Assembly (NCBI GenBank): GCA_015487405.1
Contig: WFPV01000010.1
Coordinates: 1-9,856, forward strand
Source: Aquifex sp.
GTDB taxonomy: Bacteria > Aquificota > Aquificia > Aquificales > Aquificaceae
Length of the DNA: 9,856 bases
Direction of reading: 5' to 3'
A program made the translations under genes and the position numbers. This document shows, one piece after another, positions 1 to 6,080 of the stretch. The notes below the pieces were generated by a model that was not told the origin of the DNA, ran no database searches, and was given only the letters and a program-made list of their open reading frames with translations. The number at the start of each line of letters is the position of its first letter. Positions within the stretch are counted from its first letter, which is position 1.

Positions 1-106
1 ATATGTCTACAATGGGAGTATCGGGGGCGATAGAAAGAATTACCCCCTTCATAGCCCCCACAAAGCCGTCCTGCGTTCCGAAGTCCGTGAGGAGAGCTAC
101 GACCAT
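1..106 (-). CDS. SAM hydroxide adenosyltransferase / SAM hydrolase (DUF62 family), N-terminal fragment
   Basis: Only the first 35 codons are present; the gene continues past the left edge. The visible peptide begins MVVALLTDFGTQDGFVGAMK and continues with a GVILSIAPDTPIVDI stretch. This is the typical start of the DUF62 family, whose members convert S-adenosylmethionine to adenosine and methionine using water or hydroxide and are related to the fluorinase/chlorinase enzymes. The early TDFG motif (Asp8) corresponds to the family's nucleoside-binding aspartate. The ATG at 106 (minus strand) overlaps the TGA stop of the upstream TPR gene by one base (TGATG), so the two are probably cotranscribed and translationally coupled. 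The cellular role of these SAM hydrolases is poorly understood. Family recognition is fairly secure from the N-terminal motif; the catalytic Asp/Arg/His residues lie outside the window and cannot be checked. Confidence 0.8.
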   Translation of the reverse strand, partial: MVVALLTDFGTQDGFVGAMKGVILSIAPDTPIVDI

Positions 107-585
107 CAGTTGAGCATTCCGAGTATCTGGTGCCTGAGCATGTGAGCAGGCTTATAGTCAGGTCTAATTTTAATAGCCTCCTCTATTTCTCTAAGAGCAT
201 CGTAGAGTTTTCCTTTAAGCATGTAAACCTTTGCAAGATTTATGTAAGGGTAGTGCCTCGGTTCGTAGCGTTTTGCCCTTTTCGCCTTTTCTAACCACTC
301 TATAGCCTCGTCAAGTTGTCCGAGTTCTATGAGATAAGAACCGATATCGTTGTAGGGATTTCCGAAATCCGGGTCTATCTCTATAGCCTTTTTACAAGCC
401 TCTATAGCTCCTTCGTAGTTCCCCCTCATGCTGTAAGCCCAGCCCAGGAAGGTCCAAGCCTCGGCTGTGGGATATATATCTATAGACTTTCTGTAGAGTT
501 CTATAGCCTTATCAAGGTCTCCAAGCATGTGGTATTTATAGGCTTCCTCAAAGAGTTTCATAGCTTCTTCCCTCAGTCCTTCCAT
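106..585 (-). CDS. Tetratricopeptide repeat (TPR) protein
   Basis: A 159-aa protein made almost entirely of four TPR units: about residues 8-39, 41-73, 75-109 and 111-144. Each shows the usual pattern of small and aromatic residues, for example a G-x-Y/L-x-x-A-I-E turn (GDLDKAIELY, GNYEGAIEAC, GQLDEAIEWL, GKLYDALREI) and a final IxPD/IYP/IDPDF. There is no signal peptide, membrane segment or catalytic domain, so it is probably a cytoplasmic adaptor that binds another protein through its helical groove. The start at 585 is supported by an AGAGG ribosome site eight bases upstream. Its stop overlaps the start of the SAM hydrolase gene, the only hint of function; whether the two proteins interact is unknown. 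TPR assignment is confident, the specific role is not. Confidence 0.85.
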   Translation of the reverse strand: MEGLREEAMKLFEEAYKYHMLGDLDKAIELYRKSIDIYPTAEAWTFLGWAYSMRGNYEGAIEACKKAIEIDPDFGNPYNDIGSYLIELGQLDEAIEWLEKAKRAKRYEPRHYPYINLAKVYMLKGKLYDALREIEEAIKIRPDYKPAHMLRHQILGMLN

Positions 586-607
586 GGCAAAAACCTCTTA
601 TACTCTT

Positions 608-636
608 AATATAGGATTGTTTAAAAAACTTAACAA
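608..636 (-). promoter_or_regulatory. Possible sigma70-type promoter of the TPR / SAM hydrolase operon
   Basis: Read on the minus strand, TTGTTA (636-631) and TATATT (613-608) are separated by 17 bp. They match the -35 consensus at four of six positions and the -10 at five of six. Transcription would begin near 601, leaving a short leader that contains the AGAGG ribosome site. The region is A/T-rich, so chance matches are likely. Confidence 0.4.
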
Positions 637-735
637 AATCTTGCTCAGGTTAAAGGAGGGATAAGAAAGCTTACAAAATCAAGTGTCTAAAAAGTCTTTA
701 TAATAAATCTTAAGTAGCTGCGACTAAAATCAGAC

Positions 736-764
736 TTGACAACACGGAAGAATGTTAATATAAT
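736..764 (+). promoter_or_regulatory. groESL promoter, perfect sigma70 consensus
   Basis: TTGACA at 736-741 and TATAAT at 759-764 are separated by exactly 17 bp, a full match to the bacterial vegetative-sigma consensus. The predicted start is near 771, giving a leader of about 29 bases before the groES ATG at 800. No CIRCE element (TTAGCACTC-N9-GAGTGCTAA) is present here. The promoter is overlapped by an inverted repeat (744-771), described separately. Confidence 0.85.
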
Positions 765-771
765 CTTCCGT
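744..771. promoter_or_regulatory. Perfect 8-bp inverted repeat overlapping the groES -10 box: candidate operator
   Basis: ACGGAAGA (744-751) and its exact reverse complement TCTTCCGT (764-771) flank a 12-bp spacer. The arm centres are 20 bp apart, about two helical turns, as expected for a dimeric DNA-binding protein. The left arm lies in the promoter spacer and the right arm covers the last base of the -10 box through the predicted start point, so a bound protein would block RNA polymerase. The repeat is not CIRCE. That it is an operator is an inference from symmetry and position. Confidence 0.55.
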
Positions 772-799
772 AGAAAATATCACGGAGGAGGTGGAACGA

Positions 800-1102
800 A
801 TGAAGCTAAGACCCTTATACGATAAGGTGGTAGTGGAAAGATTGGAGGAGAAGGAAGAAAGAACTCCTTCCGGAATTATCATTCCCGATACAGCTAAGGA
901 AAAACCTCAGCTTGGAAAAGTTATAGCTGTTGGACCCGGGAAGCTTTTAGACAACGGTGAAGTTAAGCCCTTATCTGTTAAGGAGGGTGATGTAGTTCTC
1001 TTTAACAAGTATGCTGGTAATGAAATTGAAATGGAAGGAAAGGTTTACCTTGTAATGTCTGAAGATGAAATCTTAGCTGTTGTTGAAGATTATCAAGCTT
1101 AA
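800..1102 (+). CDS. groES: Co-chaperonin GroES (Cpn10)
   Basis: A 100-aa protein that forms the seven-membered lid of the GroEL folding chamber in the cytoplasm. It begins MKLRPLYDKVVVERLEEKEE, followed by the mobile loop (about residues 16-34, including TPSGIIIPDTAKEKPQ) that contacts GroEL. Further conserved stretches are GKVIAVGPG and the VLFNKYAGNEIE roof/barrel region. The ATG at 800 is chosen over an in-frame GTG at 791 because the ribosome site GGAGGAGGTG (784-793) lies eight bases before the ATG and would cover the GTG. The protein ends shortly after ILAVVED, near the length of E. coli GroES (97 aa). It is followed after 20 bp by groEL, and the pair is driven by the consensus promoter at 736-764. 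Five of its six Asp codons are GAT, unlike groEL. Confidence 0.97.
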   Translation: MKLRPLYDKVVVERLEEKEERTPSGIIIPDTAKEKPQLGKVIAVGPGKLLDNGEVKPLSVKEGDVVLFNKYAGNEIEMEGKVYLVMSEDEILAVVEDYQA

Positions 1103-1106
1103 TTAA

Positions 1107-1116
1107 AAGGAGGTGA
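1107..1116 (+). promoter_or_regulatory. Very strong ribosome binding site of groEL
   Basis: AAGGAGGTGA matches the full ten-base complement of the usual 16S rRNA 3' end. It sits entirely in the 20-bp groES-groEL gap, with its AGGAGG core nine bases before the groEL ATG. This fits high-level translation of groEL. Confidence 0.85.
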
Positions 1117-1122
1117 GGTGAG

Positions 1123-2760
1123 ATGGCAGCAAAGGCAATTATCTATGACGAAGAGGCAAGGGCAAAACTAAAGGCTGGTGTTGATAAACTTGCTAACGCT
1201 GTTAAGGTAACTCTCGGACCCAAGGGAAGGGAAGTTATCTTAGGAAAGAACTGGGGAACTCCAGTAGTTACCAAGGACGGTGTTACCGTTGCTAAGGAAA
1301 TAGAGCTCAAGGATAAGTTTGAAAATATCGGAGCTCAGCTCGTTAAAGAAGTAGCGTCCAAGACCGCTGACGTAGCAGGAGACGGAACTACCACCGCAAC
1401 GGTTCTTGCACAGGCGATATTCCACGAAGGACTCAGAGTCGCAGCAAGCGGTGCGAACGTAATGGAAGTTAAGAGGGGAATTGAAAAGGCTGTAAAGACC
1501 GTGGTTAATGAGCTCAAGAAGATATCCAAGGAAGTTAAGGAAAGAAAGGAAATAGAGCAAGTAGCTACCATATCCGCTAACAACGACCCCGAGATAGGAA
1601 AGATAATCGCTGACGCTATGGAAGAAGTCGGAAAGGACGGAGTTATAACCGTTGAAGAAAGCAAGTCCGCAGAAACCACCCTTGAAGTCGTTAAGGGAAT
1701 GCAGTTTGACAGAGGATACCTATCTCCATACTTCGTAACCGACCCCGAGAAGATGGAATGTGTTCTTGAAAACCCCTACATCCTCATCTACGAAAAGAAG
1801 ATATCCAACGTAAAGGACTTACTCCCCTTACTTGAGCAAGTAGTTAGAACCGGAAGACCCCTCCTCGTAATAGCTGAAGACGTTGAAGGAGAAGCACTCG
1901 CTACACTCGTAGTAAACCACATCAAGGGAGTTCTCAAGGCTTGTGCGGTTAAGGCACCTGGATTCGGACAAAGAAGAAAGGACTACCTCGGAGACATAGC
2001 TGTTCTCACCGGAGGACAGGCAATAACCGAAGACCTCGGGATCAAGCTTGAAAGCGTAACCCTCGACATGCTCGGAGAAGCTGAAAAGGTAGTAGTTGAC
2101 AAAGAGCACACCACGATTATCGGCGGAAAGGGAGACCCCGAACAAATAAAGGCAAGAATAGAGCAAATCAAGAGACAAATCCAAGAAACCACTTCCGACT
2201 ACGACAGAGAAAAGCTCCAAGAAAGACTCGCTAAGCTCAGCGGTGGAGTTGCAATAATCAGAGTGGGAGCTGCTACCGAAGCAGAGCTCAAGGAAAAGAA
2301 ATACAGAGTTGAAGACGCAGTCCACGCAACCAAGGCTGCGGTAGAGGAAGGAATCGTTCCCGGTGGTGGAGTAGCGTTAGTAAGAGCTTCCCAAGCTCTT
2401 GAAAACCTCAAGGGTGACAATCAAGACCAACAGCTCGGTATAGAAATAATCAAGAAGGCTGTAAGAGTTCCCCTAAAGCAAATCGCTTACAACGCAGGAT
2501 ACGACGGTTCCGTAGTTCTTGAAAAGGTCATAGAGCTCGGAAAGGAAAAGGGAATAACCTGGGGATTCAACGCCGCAACTGGTGAATACGTTGACATGTT
2601 TGAAGCTGGAATACTTGACCCCACCAAGGTTGTAAGAACCGCAATAGAAAACGCTGCATCCGTAGCGGGAACCATGCTCACCGCAGAAGCTCTAATCGCA
2701 GACCTCCCCGAAGAGAAGAAGAAGGACATAACTCCTACCGATATGCCCGAACTTGACTAA
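1123..2760 (+). CDS. groEL: Chaperonin GroEL (Cpn60/Hsp60)
   Basis: A complete 545-aa chaperonin subunit. Two stacked seven-membered rings use ATP to enclose and fold non-native proteins together with GroES. Equatorial-domain landmarks are VTLGPKGREV (about 29-38), the ATP-site DGTTTATVLAQ (87-97) with Asp87, and the C-terminal GIVPGGGVALVRA segment. The VEDAVHATKAAVEEG stretch carries the aspartate equivalent to E. coli Asp398, which is required for ATP hydrolysis. The apical domain includes KAPGFGQRRKD. The protein lacks the Gly-Gly-Met repeat tail of E. coli GroEL and ends in a charged segment, EEKKKDITPTDMPELD. It is the second gene of the groESL operon, preceded by an exceptionally strong ribosome site and followed by a GC hairpin. 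Its codon choice favours C-ending codons for Asp (28 GAC, 3 GAT), as expected for a highly expressed gene. Confidence 0.98.
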   Translation: MAAKAIIYDEEARAKLKAGVDKLANAVKVTLGPKGREVILGKNWGTPVVTKDGVTVAKEIELKDKFENIGAQLVKEVASKTADVAGDGTTTATVLAQAIFHEGLRVAASGANVMEVKRGIEKAVKTVVNELKKISKEVKERKEIEQVATISANNDPEIGKIIADAMEEVGKDGVITVEESKSAETTLEVVKGMQFDRGYLSPYFVTDPEKMECVLENPYILIYEKKISNVKDLLPLLEQVVRTGRPLLVIAEDVEGEALATLVVNHIKGVLKACAVKAPGFGQRRKDYLGDIAVLTGGQAITEDLGIKLESVTLDMLGEAEKVVVDKEHTTIIGGKGDPEQIKARIEQIKRQIQETTSDYDREKLQERLAKLSGGVAIIRVGAATEAELKEKKYRVEDAVHATKAAVEEGIVPGGGVALVRASQALENLKGDNQDQQLGIEIIKKAVRVPLKQIAYNAGYDGSVVLEKVIELGKEKGITWGFNAATGEYVDMFEAGILDPTKVVRTAIENAASVAGTMLTAEALIADLPEEKKKDITPTDMPELD

Positions 2761-2770
2761 TAAACCCTCC

Positions 2771-2791
2771 ACCCGCCCCACAGGGGCGGGT
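2771..2791. terminator. GC hairpin between convergent groEL and recO-like genes, probable bidirectional terminator
   Basis: ACCCGCCCC (2771-2779) and GGGGCGGGT (2783-2791) form a perfect 9-bp stem with a 3-base loop (ACA). It lies in the 39-bp gap between the groEL stop and the stop of the oppositely oriented recO-like gene, so it could end transcription from both sides. Neither side has a clean run of T: the plus side continues CCCTTAAAT and the minus side GGAGGGTTTA. It may therefore be a poor classical intrinsic terminator, or act mainly as an mRNA 3'-end stabiliser. Confidence 0.7.
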
Positions 2792-2799
2792 CCCTTAAA

Positions 2800-3444
2800 T
2801 CAACTCTTTATATGAAATTTCAGATACTCTTTTATAAAATCCTCAGCTTTTTTTATATCCCTACGAGTCAAGTTTAACCTTTCAGGATTTTTCACCTTTA
2901 AGAGTTTTCTTAAAAACTCCACTATGTATCCCTCCAGTTCATAGTTTCCGTTATTGGTTATCTCTCCTGTTGAGAGGTCTATCTTTACCTTTTTAACTTT
3001 GGGGCTTTGCTGGGCTAAGAATTTTGGGAGTATTCCGTATGCCTTAAGAAATTCCAACTTGAACTTAAGGAGCATTACGTCGGTATTTTTTGGCTTTTTA
3101 GGGAGATAATTAAGCAATAGTTTAAATAAGTTTTCGTCGTAATAGTTCAAAAACTGCAGCGCAAACAGGGATAAACTGCTCATGTATATGTATCTCTTGT
3201 AATTTAAAGCTAAGAGTGAAAGCCTTTCTACTCTTATCACGTCGTTTGGAACGATTATGTTTCCTGCTTGGGAGTAGTCTATCTCAACGTAGTTAAAGAG
3301 CTCAAAAATTCCGAAGAGTTTGTTCGTGTTCAGATATCCCTCCTTCAGGAAGAGTGTGACTTTCCCTGCGGTCCCGTAGAGTGTTGCGATGAGGTCTACG
3401 TCACCTCCCCTCAACCTTCTCAAAACTATAAACTCGCCTTTCAT
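2800..3444 (-). CDS. recO: DNA repair protein RecO-like
   Basis: A 214-aa protein with the pattern of RecO, which helps load RecA onto gaps and anneals single strands together with RecR. The N-terminal ~75 residues fit the RecO OB fold: FIVLRRLRGGDVDLIATLYG, then GKVTLFLKEG, then FELFNYVEIDY. The rest is largely helical, with the family-like FLKAYGILPKF segment near 132-142. It is somewhat shorter than typical RecO (about 240 aa) and has no cysteines, so it lacks the zinc-binding cluster found in some members. The start at 3444 gives the correct RecO N-terminus, but no clear Shine-Dalgarno site precedes it. It converges on groEL and is divergent from the gene at 3489, with 44 bp between the two starts. 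Assignment rests on pattern only and is moderately confident. Confidence 0.7.
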   Translation of the reverse strand: MKGEFIVLRRLRGGDVDLIATLYGTAGKVTLFLKEGYLNTNKLFGIFELFNYVEIDYSQAGNIIVPNDVIRVERLSLLALNYKRYIYMSSLSLFALQFLNYYDENLFKLLLNYLPKKPKNTDVMLLKFKLEFLKAYGILPKFLAQQSPKVKKVKIDLSTGEITNNGNYELEGYIVEFLRKLLKVKNPERLNLTRRDIKKAEDFIKEYLKFHIKS

Positions 3445-3451
3445 AAGACTG

Positions 3452-3463
3452 TTAAAATTTTAA
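3452..3463. repeat. 12-bp perfect palindrome between divergent genes
   Basis: TTAAAATTTTAA lies in the 44-bp space between the recO-like start and the start of the gene at 3489. It contains a TAAAAT sequence on each strand that could serve as a -10 element, but no convincing -35 box is positioned for either direction. In A/T-rich DNA such a palindrome can arise by chance. Confidence 0.4.
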
Positions 3464-3488
3464 GGAAACTTTGTAAGGGAGCGAGGCT

Positions 3489-4178
3489 ATGAAGATACAG
3501 ACCTTAGTAGTTTCGGATAGAGAGTTTAATGACGAAAATGTAAGGGAGTTTTTAAAGGAGAGCTATCCCGAAAAATACGCCCTCATAGAGAACTGGAGCG
3601 AGCTTGAGGGAAAGCTGAGCGCTGAGCCTCTCGGAGAGGGGAAATACATAGTTGTTTACGAAATTCCCGATGAGGAGTTTCAAAAGGATGCGGAGATTTT
3701 TGGTGGGAAAGAACAGGCTATGGGAGCGTTTCTCACGACCGCGCTGGAGCACGGCTGGGAAGAGGTCCCAACGAGGTATGTCGTTTACCATGCGGATTTC
3801 ATAGAAGGTGGGAATAAACTAATAGCTGGGATAAAAACCGAGGAGGGAACAGCTACCTACGACCAGCTAAAGCTGGAAGAAATGATAAAGAGGATAGCGC
3901 AGTATCCGAGAGTTATTGCCTATTCTTCCGACGTTTTAACATACATACAAGACATATATCCCGACGTTCAGACCAAGGCGTATGTCATCGCGAGGGAGAT
4001 AGCAAAGCAGGTGGGACAAGCCCCAGAACTGGAGGAGCTCGGTAAGGTTTACAGAGTGGACACCTCCACCTTGGAGGGAAAGTTAGAGCTTATAGATAAA
4101 CTCGTTCAGGGAAGTATTAAGTTACCTACCGGTGAGGAAGTAAAGATTAAGCCCTACTGGTATCCCTTGGAAGCATGA
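3489..4178 (+). CDS. Hypothetical protein, 229 aa, coupled to an RlpA-like gene
   Basis: I do not recognise this protein. It begins MKIQTLVVSDREFNDENVRE, has no signal peptide, no membrane segment and no cysteine, and is acidic and soluble-looking. It reads as alternating strand and helix: a hydrophobic strand YIVVYEIP (53-60), a second RYVVYHADFI (96-105), an LIAGIKTEEG segment (111-120), VIAYSSDVLTYI (142-153), a helix around 164-175, and a C-terminal KLPTGEEVKIKPYWYPL. The start is supported by an AGGGAGCGAGG purine stretch just upstream. Its TGA overlaps the ATG of the RlpA-like gene by four bases (ATGA), so translation of the two is probably coupled, and it heads the run that leads into argH. 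A role linked to the cell envelope can be guessed only from that neighbour. It is a real gene by length, codon pattern and coupling. Confidence 0.8.
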   Translation: MKIQTLVVSDREFNDENVREFLKESYPEKYALIENWSELEGKLSAEPLGEGKYIVVYEIPDEEFQKDAEIFGGKEQAMGAFLTTALEHGWEEVPTRYVVYHADFIEGGNKLIAGIKTEEGTATYDQLKLEEMIKRIAQYPRVIAYSSDVLTYIQDIYPDVQTKAYVIAREIAKQVGQAPELEELGKVYRVDTSTLEGKLELIDKLVQGSIKLPTGEEVKIKPYWYPLEA

Positions 4179-4696
4179 GCAGTCTACTCGTTTTTGTCGG
4201 AATTATCTCAGGGCTTCTATTCGGGAAGGAGTTAATAAAGCCCGACGTCATAAGTGATTACCATAAATTCCAGCTTCTCGCTAAGGAGCAAAAGGATTAC
4301 AAAAGGATATACGGTCGTATAAAGGTAAAGAGGGGGTGTGAAATCCAGCGCGGATACGCATCCTGGTACGGACCAAAGTTTCACGGGAGAAAGACGGCAA
4401 ACGGGGAAAAGTACAACATGTTTATGCTCACAGCCGCATCAAAGGATTTACCGCTCGGAAGCTACGTATTGGTTATATCACCGGACACAGGGAGGAAGGT
4501 AGTCGTCCGTATAAACGACAGGGGGCCTTACGTAAAGGGGAGAATAATAGACCTTTCCTACGCCGCGGCGAAAAAACTCGGTCTCGTAAGGAGAGGTGTG
4601 GGAGAAGTTATAGTTGTCCCCTTGGAGTGTTTGTCTTACGAAACGCAGAGAAAGCTCTACGACCAGTTCATAGCGGATATAATAAGAACCTTTTAA
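4175..4696 (+). CDS. rlpA: RlpA-like double-psi beta-barrel cell-wall protein
   Basis: A 173-aa protein with a hydrophobic N-terminus (about 3-17, LLVFVGIISGLLFG) that probably acts as a signal peptide or anchor. No lipobox cysteine is visible, unlike classic rare lipoprotein A. The double-psi beta-barrel spans about 58-148, with the hallmarks GYASWYGPKFHGRKTANGE, LTAASKDLPLGSYV and VVVRINDRGPY, then RIIDLSYAAAKKLGL. RlpA proteins bind denuded peptidoglycan glycan strands, and some, such as that of Pseudomonas, are lytic transglycosylases acting at division sites. The catalytic-region Glu and Asp are present (Glu78, Asp115), but the position of the usual His carries Ser89. No C-terminal SPOR domain is present. 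It overlaps the preceding gene by ATGA, and argH starts 10 bp after its stop. The family call is confident; enzymatic activity is uncertain. Confidence 0.85.
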   Translation: MSSLLVFVGIISGLLFGKELIKPDVISDYHKFQLLAKEQKDYKRIYGRIKVKRGCEIQRGYASWYGPKFHGRKTANGEKYNMFMLTAASKDLPLGSYVLVISPDTGRKVVVRINDRGPYVKGRIIDLSYAAAKKLGLVRRGVGEVIVVPLECLSYETQRKLYDQFIADIIRTF

Positions 4697-4706
4697 AATT
4701 CTCAGT

Positions 4707-6080
4707 ATGGAAAAGCCCTGGAGCGGAAGATTTAAGGAAGAAACGGATAAGTTCGTAGAGGAGTTCACGGAAAGTGTAAGCTTTGATAAAAGGCTCGCCT
4801 TAGAAGACATAGAGGGGGACATAGCTCATGTAAAGACTCTCCAGAAAGCAGGTGTTTTAACCCAGGAAGAAGCCGAAAAGCTCATAAAAGAGCTTGAAAA
4901 TTTAAGGAAAGAGATAATTTCAGGAAAATTTGAGTGGAAAAAGGAGCTTGAAGATGTTCATATGAACATAGAGGCGGAGCTGATAAACAGGCTCGGGGAC
5001 CTCGGGAGGAAACTCCACACCGCACGCTCAAGAAACGACCAGGTGGCTACCGACGAAAAGCTCTTCCTTAAAAGGAAGCTAAGGGAAATTCAATCGCTTC
5101 TAAAAAGGCTAAGAGTAACTCTTGTAAACCTTGCTGAGAAAACAGTTGAGTTCGTGATGCCCGCCTACACGCACCTCCAGAGGGCACAGCCCGTAAGAGT
5201 AGCGCACTACTTCTTAGCTTACAGGGAGATATTCTTAAAGGACGCGGAGCGTATTTCGGACCTATACAGAAGAGTGGATGAACTTCCCCTCGGAAGTGGA
5301 GCGGTCGCGGGAGTAGATTTTCCCTTAGACAGATTCTTTACCGCGAGGGAGCTAAACTTTAACAGGCTCACGAGAAACTCCATCTATGCAACCGCGGAAA
5401 GAGACTTCATAGCGGAGACGCTGTTCGTTTTAGCTTTGATAGGAGAGCACCTTTCCAGGCTTGCAGAGGACCTCATCATCTGGAACACCGAAGAGTTCGG
5501 ATTTGTAGACCTCCCCGACAAACTCTGCACCGGAAGCTCAATAATGCCCCAGAAGAAAAATCCCGACGTGTTGGAGCTAATTCGCGGAAAAACGGGAAGA
5601 CTCTACGGAAACTTGGTAAGCTTACTAACGACTCTTAAAGCCCTGCCTATGGCTTACAACAGGGACCTCCAGGAGGATAAAGAGCCCTTGTTTGATAGCT
5701 TAGATACTATTGCGGGCAGCTTAGAGGGAATGATTAAGGTTTTAGAAGGGTTGAGCATCCGCGAACACAGGTTGAAGGAAGCCTCGGGAAACTTCCTGCT
5801 CATCACGGACCTTGCGAACTATCTCGTGGAAAAGGGAGTTCCATTCAGAACCGCCCACCACATAGCGGGAAGCATAGTCGCCTACCTAATAGAGAAGGGA
5901 AAGCCTTTAGAGGAAATAACCTTAGAGGAGTTAAAGCAGTTTTCTGAACACTTTGAGGAGGACATTTTTGAAATCCTAAAGCCCGAAGTGTCCGCGGACA
6001 GAAAGAAGGTTTACGGTGGAACATCGAAGGAAGAGGTGTTAAGGCAGATAGAGGTGGCAAAAGCCGAGGAAGGTTTATAA
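4707..6080 (+). CDS. argH: Argininosuccinate lyase
   Basis: A complete 457-aa enzyme of the fumarase/aspartase superfamily. It splits argininosuccinate into arginine and fumarate, the last step of arginine synthesis, as a cytoplasmic homotetramer. The N-terminus MEKPWSGRF matches the family start. Signature regions are HTARSRNDQVATD (104-116), PAYTHLQRAQP (152-162) with the catalytic His region, and the flexible loop GSSIMPQKKNP (276-286), which carries the catalytic serine. Length is normal for ArgH. No Shine-Dalgarno sequence is visible before the ATG; the upstream bases are A/T-rich (CTTTTAAAATTCTCAGT). With the rlpA-like stop only 10 bp away, translation may depend on reinitiation or coupling. 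A 75-bp A/T-rich gap follows before nuoH. No other arginine gene is in view. Confidence 0.97.
   Translation: MEKPWSGRFKEETDKFVEEFTESVSFDKRLALEDIEGDIAHVKTLQKAGVLTQEEAEKLIKELENLRKEIISGKFEWKKELEDVHMNIEAELINRLGDLGRKLHTARSRNDQVATDEKLFLKRKLREIQSLLKRLRVTLVNLAEKTVEFVMPAYTHLQRAQPVRVAHYFLAYREIFLKDAERISDLYRRVDELPLGSGAVAGVDFPLDRFFTARELNFNRLTRNSIYATAERDFIAETLFVLALIGEHLSRLAEDLIIWNTEEFGFVDLPDKLCTGSSIMPQKKNPDVLELIRGKTGRLYGNLVSLLTTLKALPMAYNRDLQEDKEPLFDSLDTIAGSLEGMIKVLEGLSIREHRLKEASGNFLLITDLANYLVEKGVPFRTAHHIAGSIVAYLIEKGKPLEEITLEELKQFSEHFEEDIFEILKPEVSADRKKVYGGTSKEEVLRQIEVAKAEEGL

Noticed and set aside
316..609. 97-codon open frame on the plus strand over the TPR gene
   Set aside because: It is the mirror of the repetitive TPR coding sequence, with unconvincing composition and no independent support.
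676..704. A second TATAAT (699-704) upstream of groES as a promoter
   Set aside because: No acceptable -35 box is found at 16-18 bp; the perfect promoter at 736-764 is far better.
791..799. GTG at 791 as an upstream in-frame groES start
   Set aside because: It overlaps the Shine-Dalgarno sequence, and the ATG at 800 gives the family-standard N-terminus at the right distance from that site.
586..799. CIRCE element for HrcA control of groESL
   Set aside because: No TTAGCACTC or GAGTGCTAA-like arms are found; only the unrelated ACGGAAGA/TCTTCCGT repeat is present.
1240..2729. Several long open frames antisense to groEL (69-165 codons)
   Set aside because: They arise from the biased codon usage of groEL, encode serine/leucine-rich peptides without recognisable motifs, and lie opposite a certain gene.
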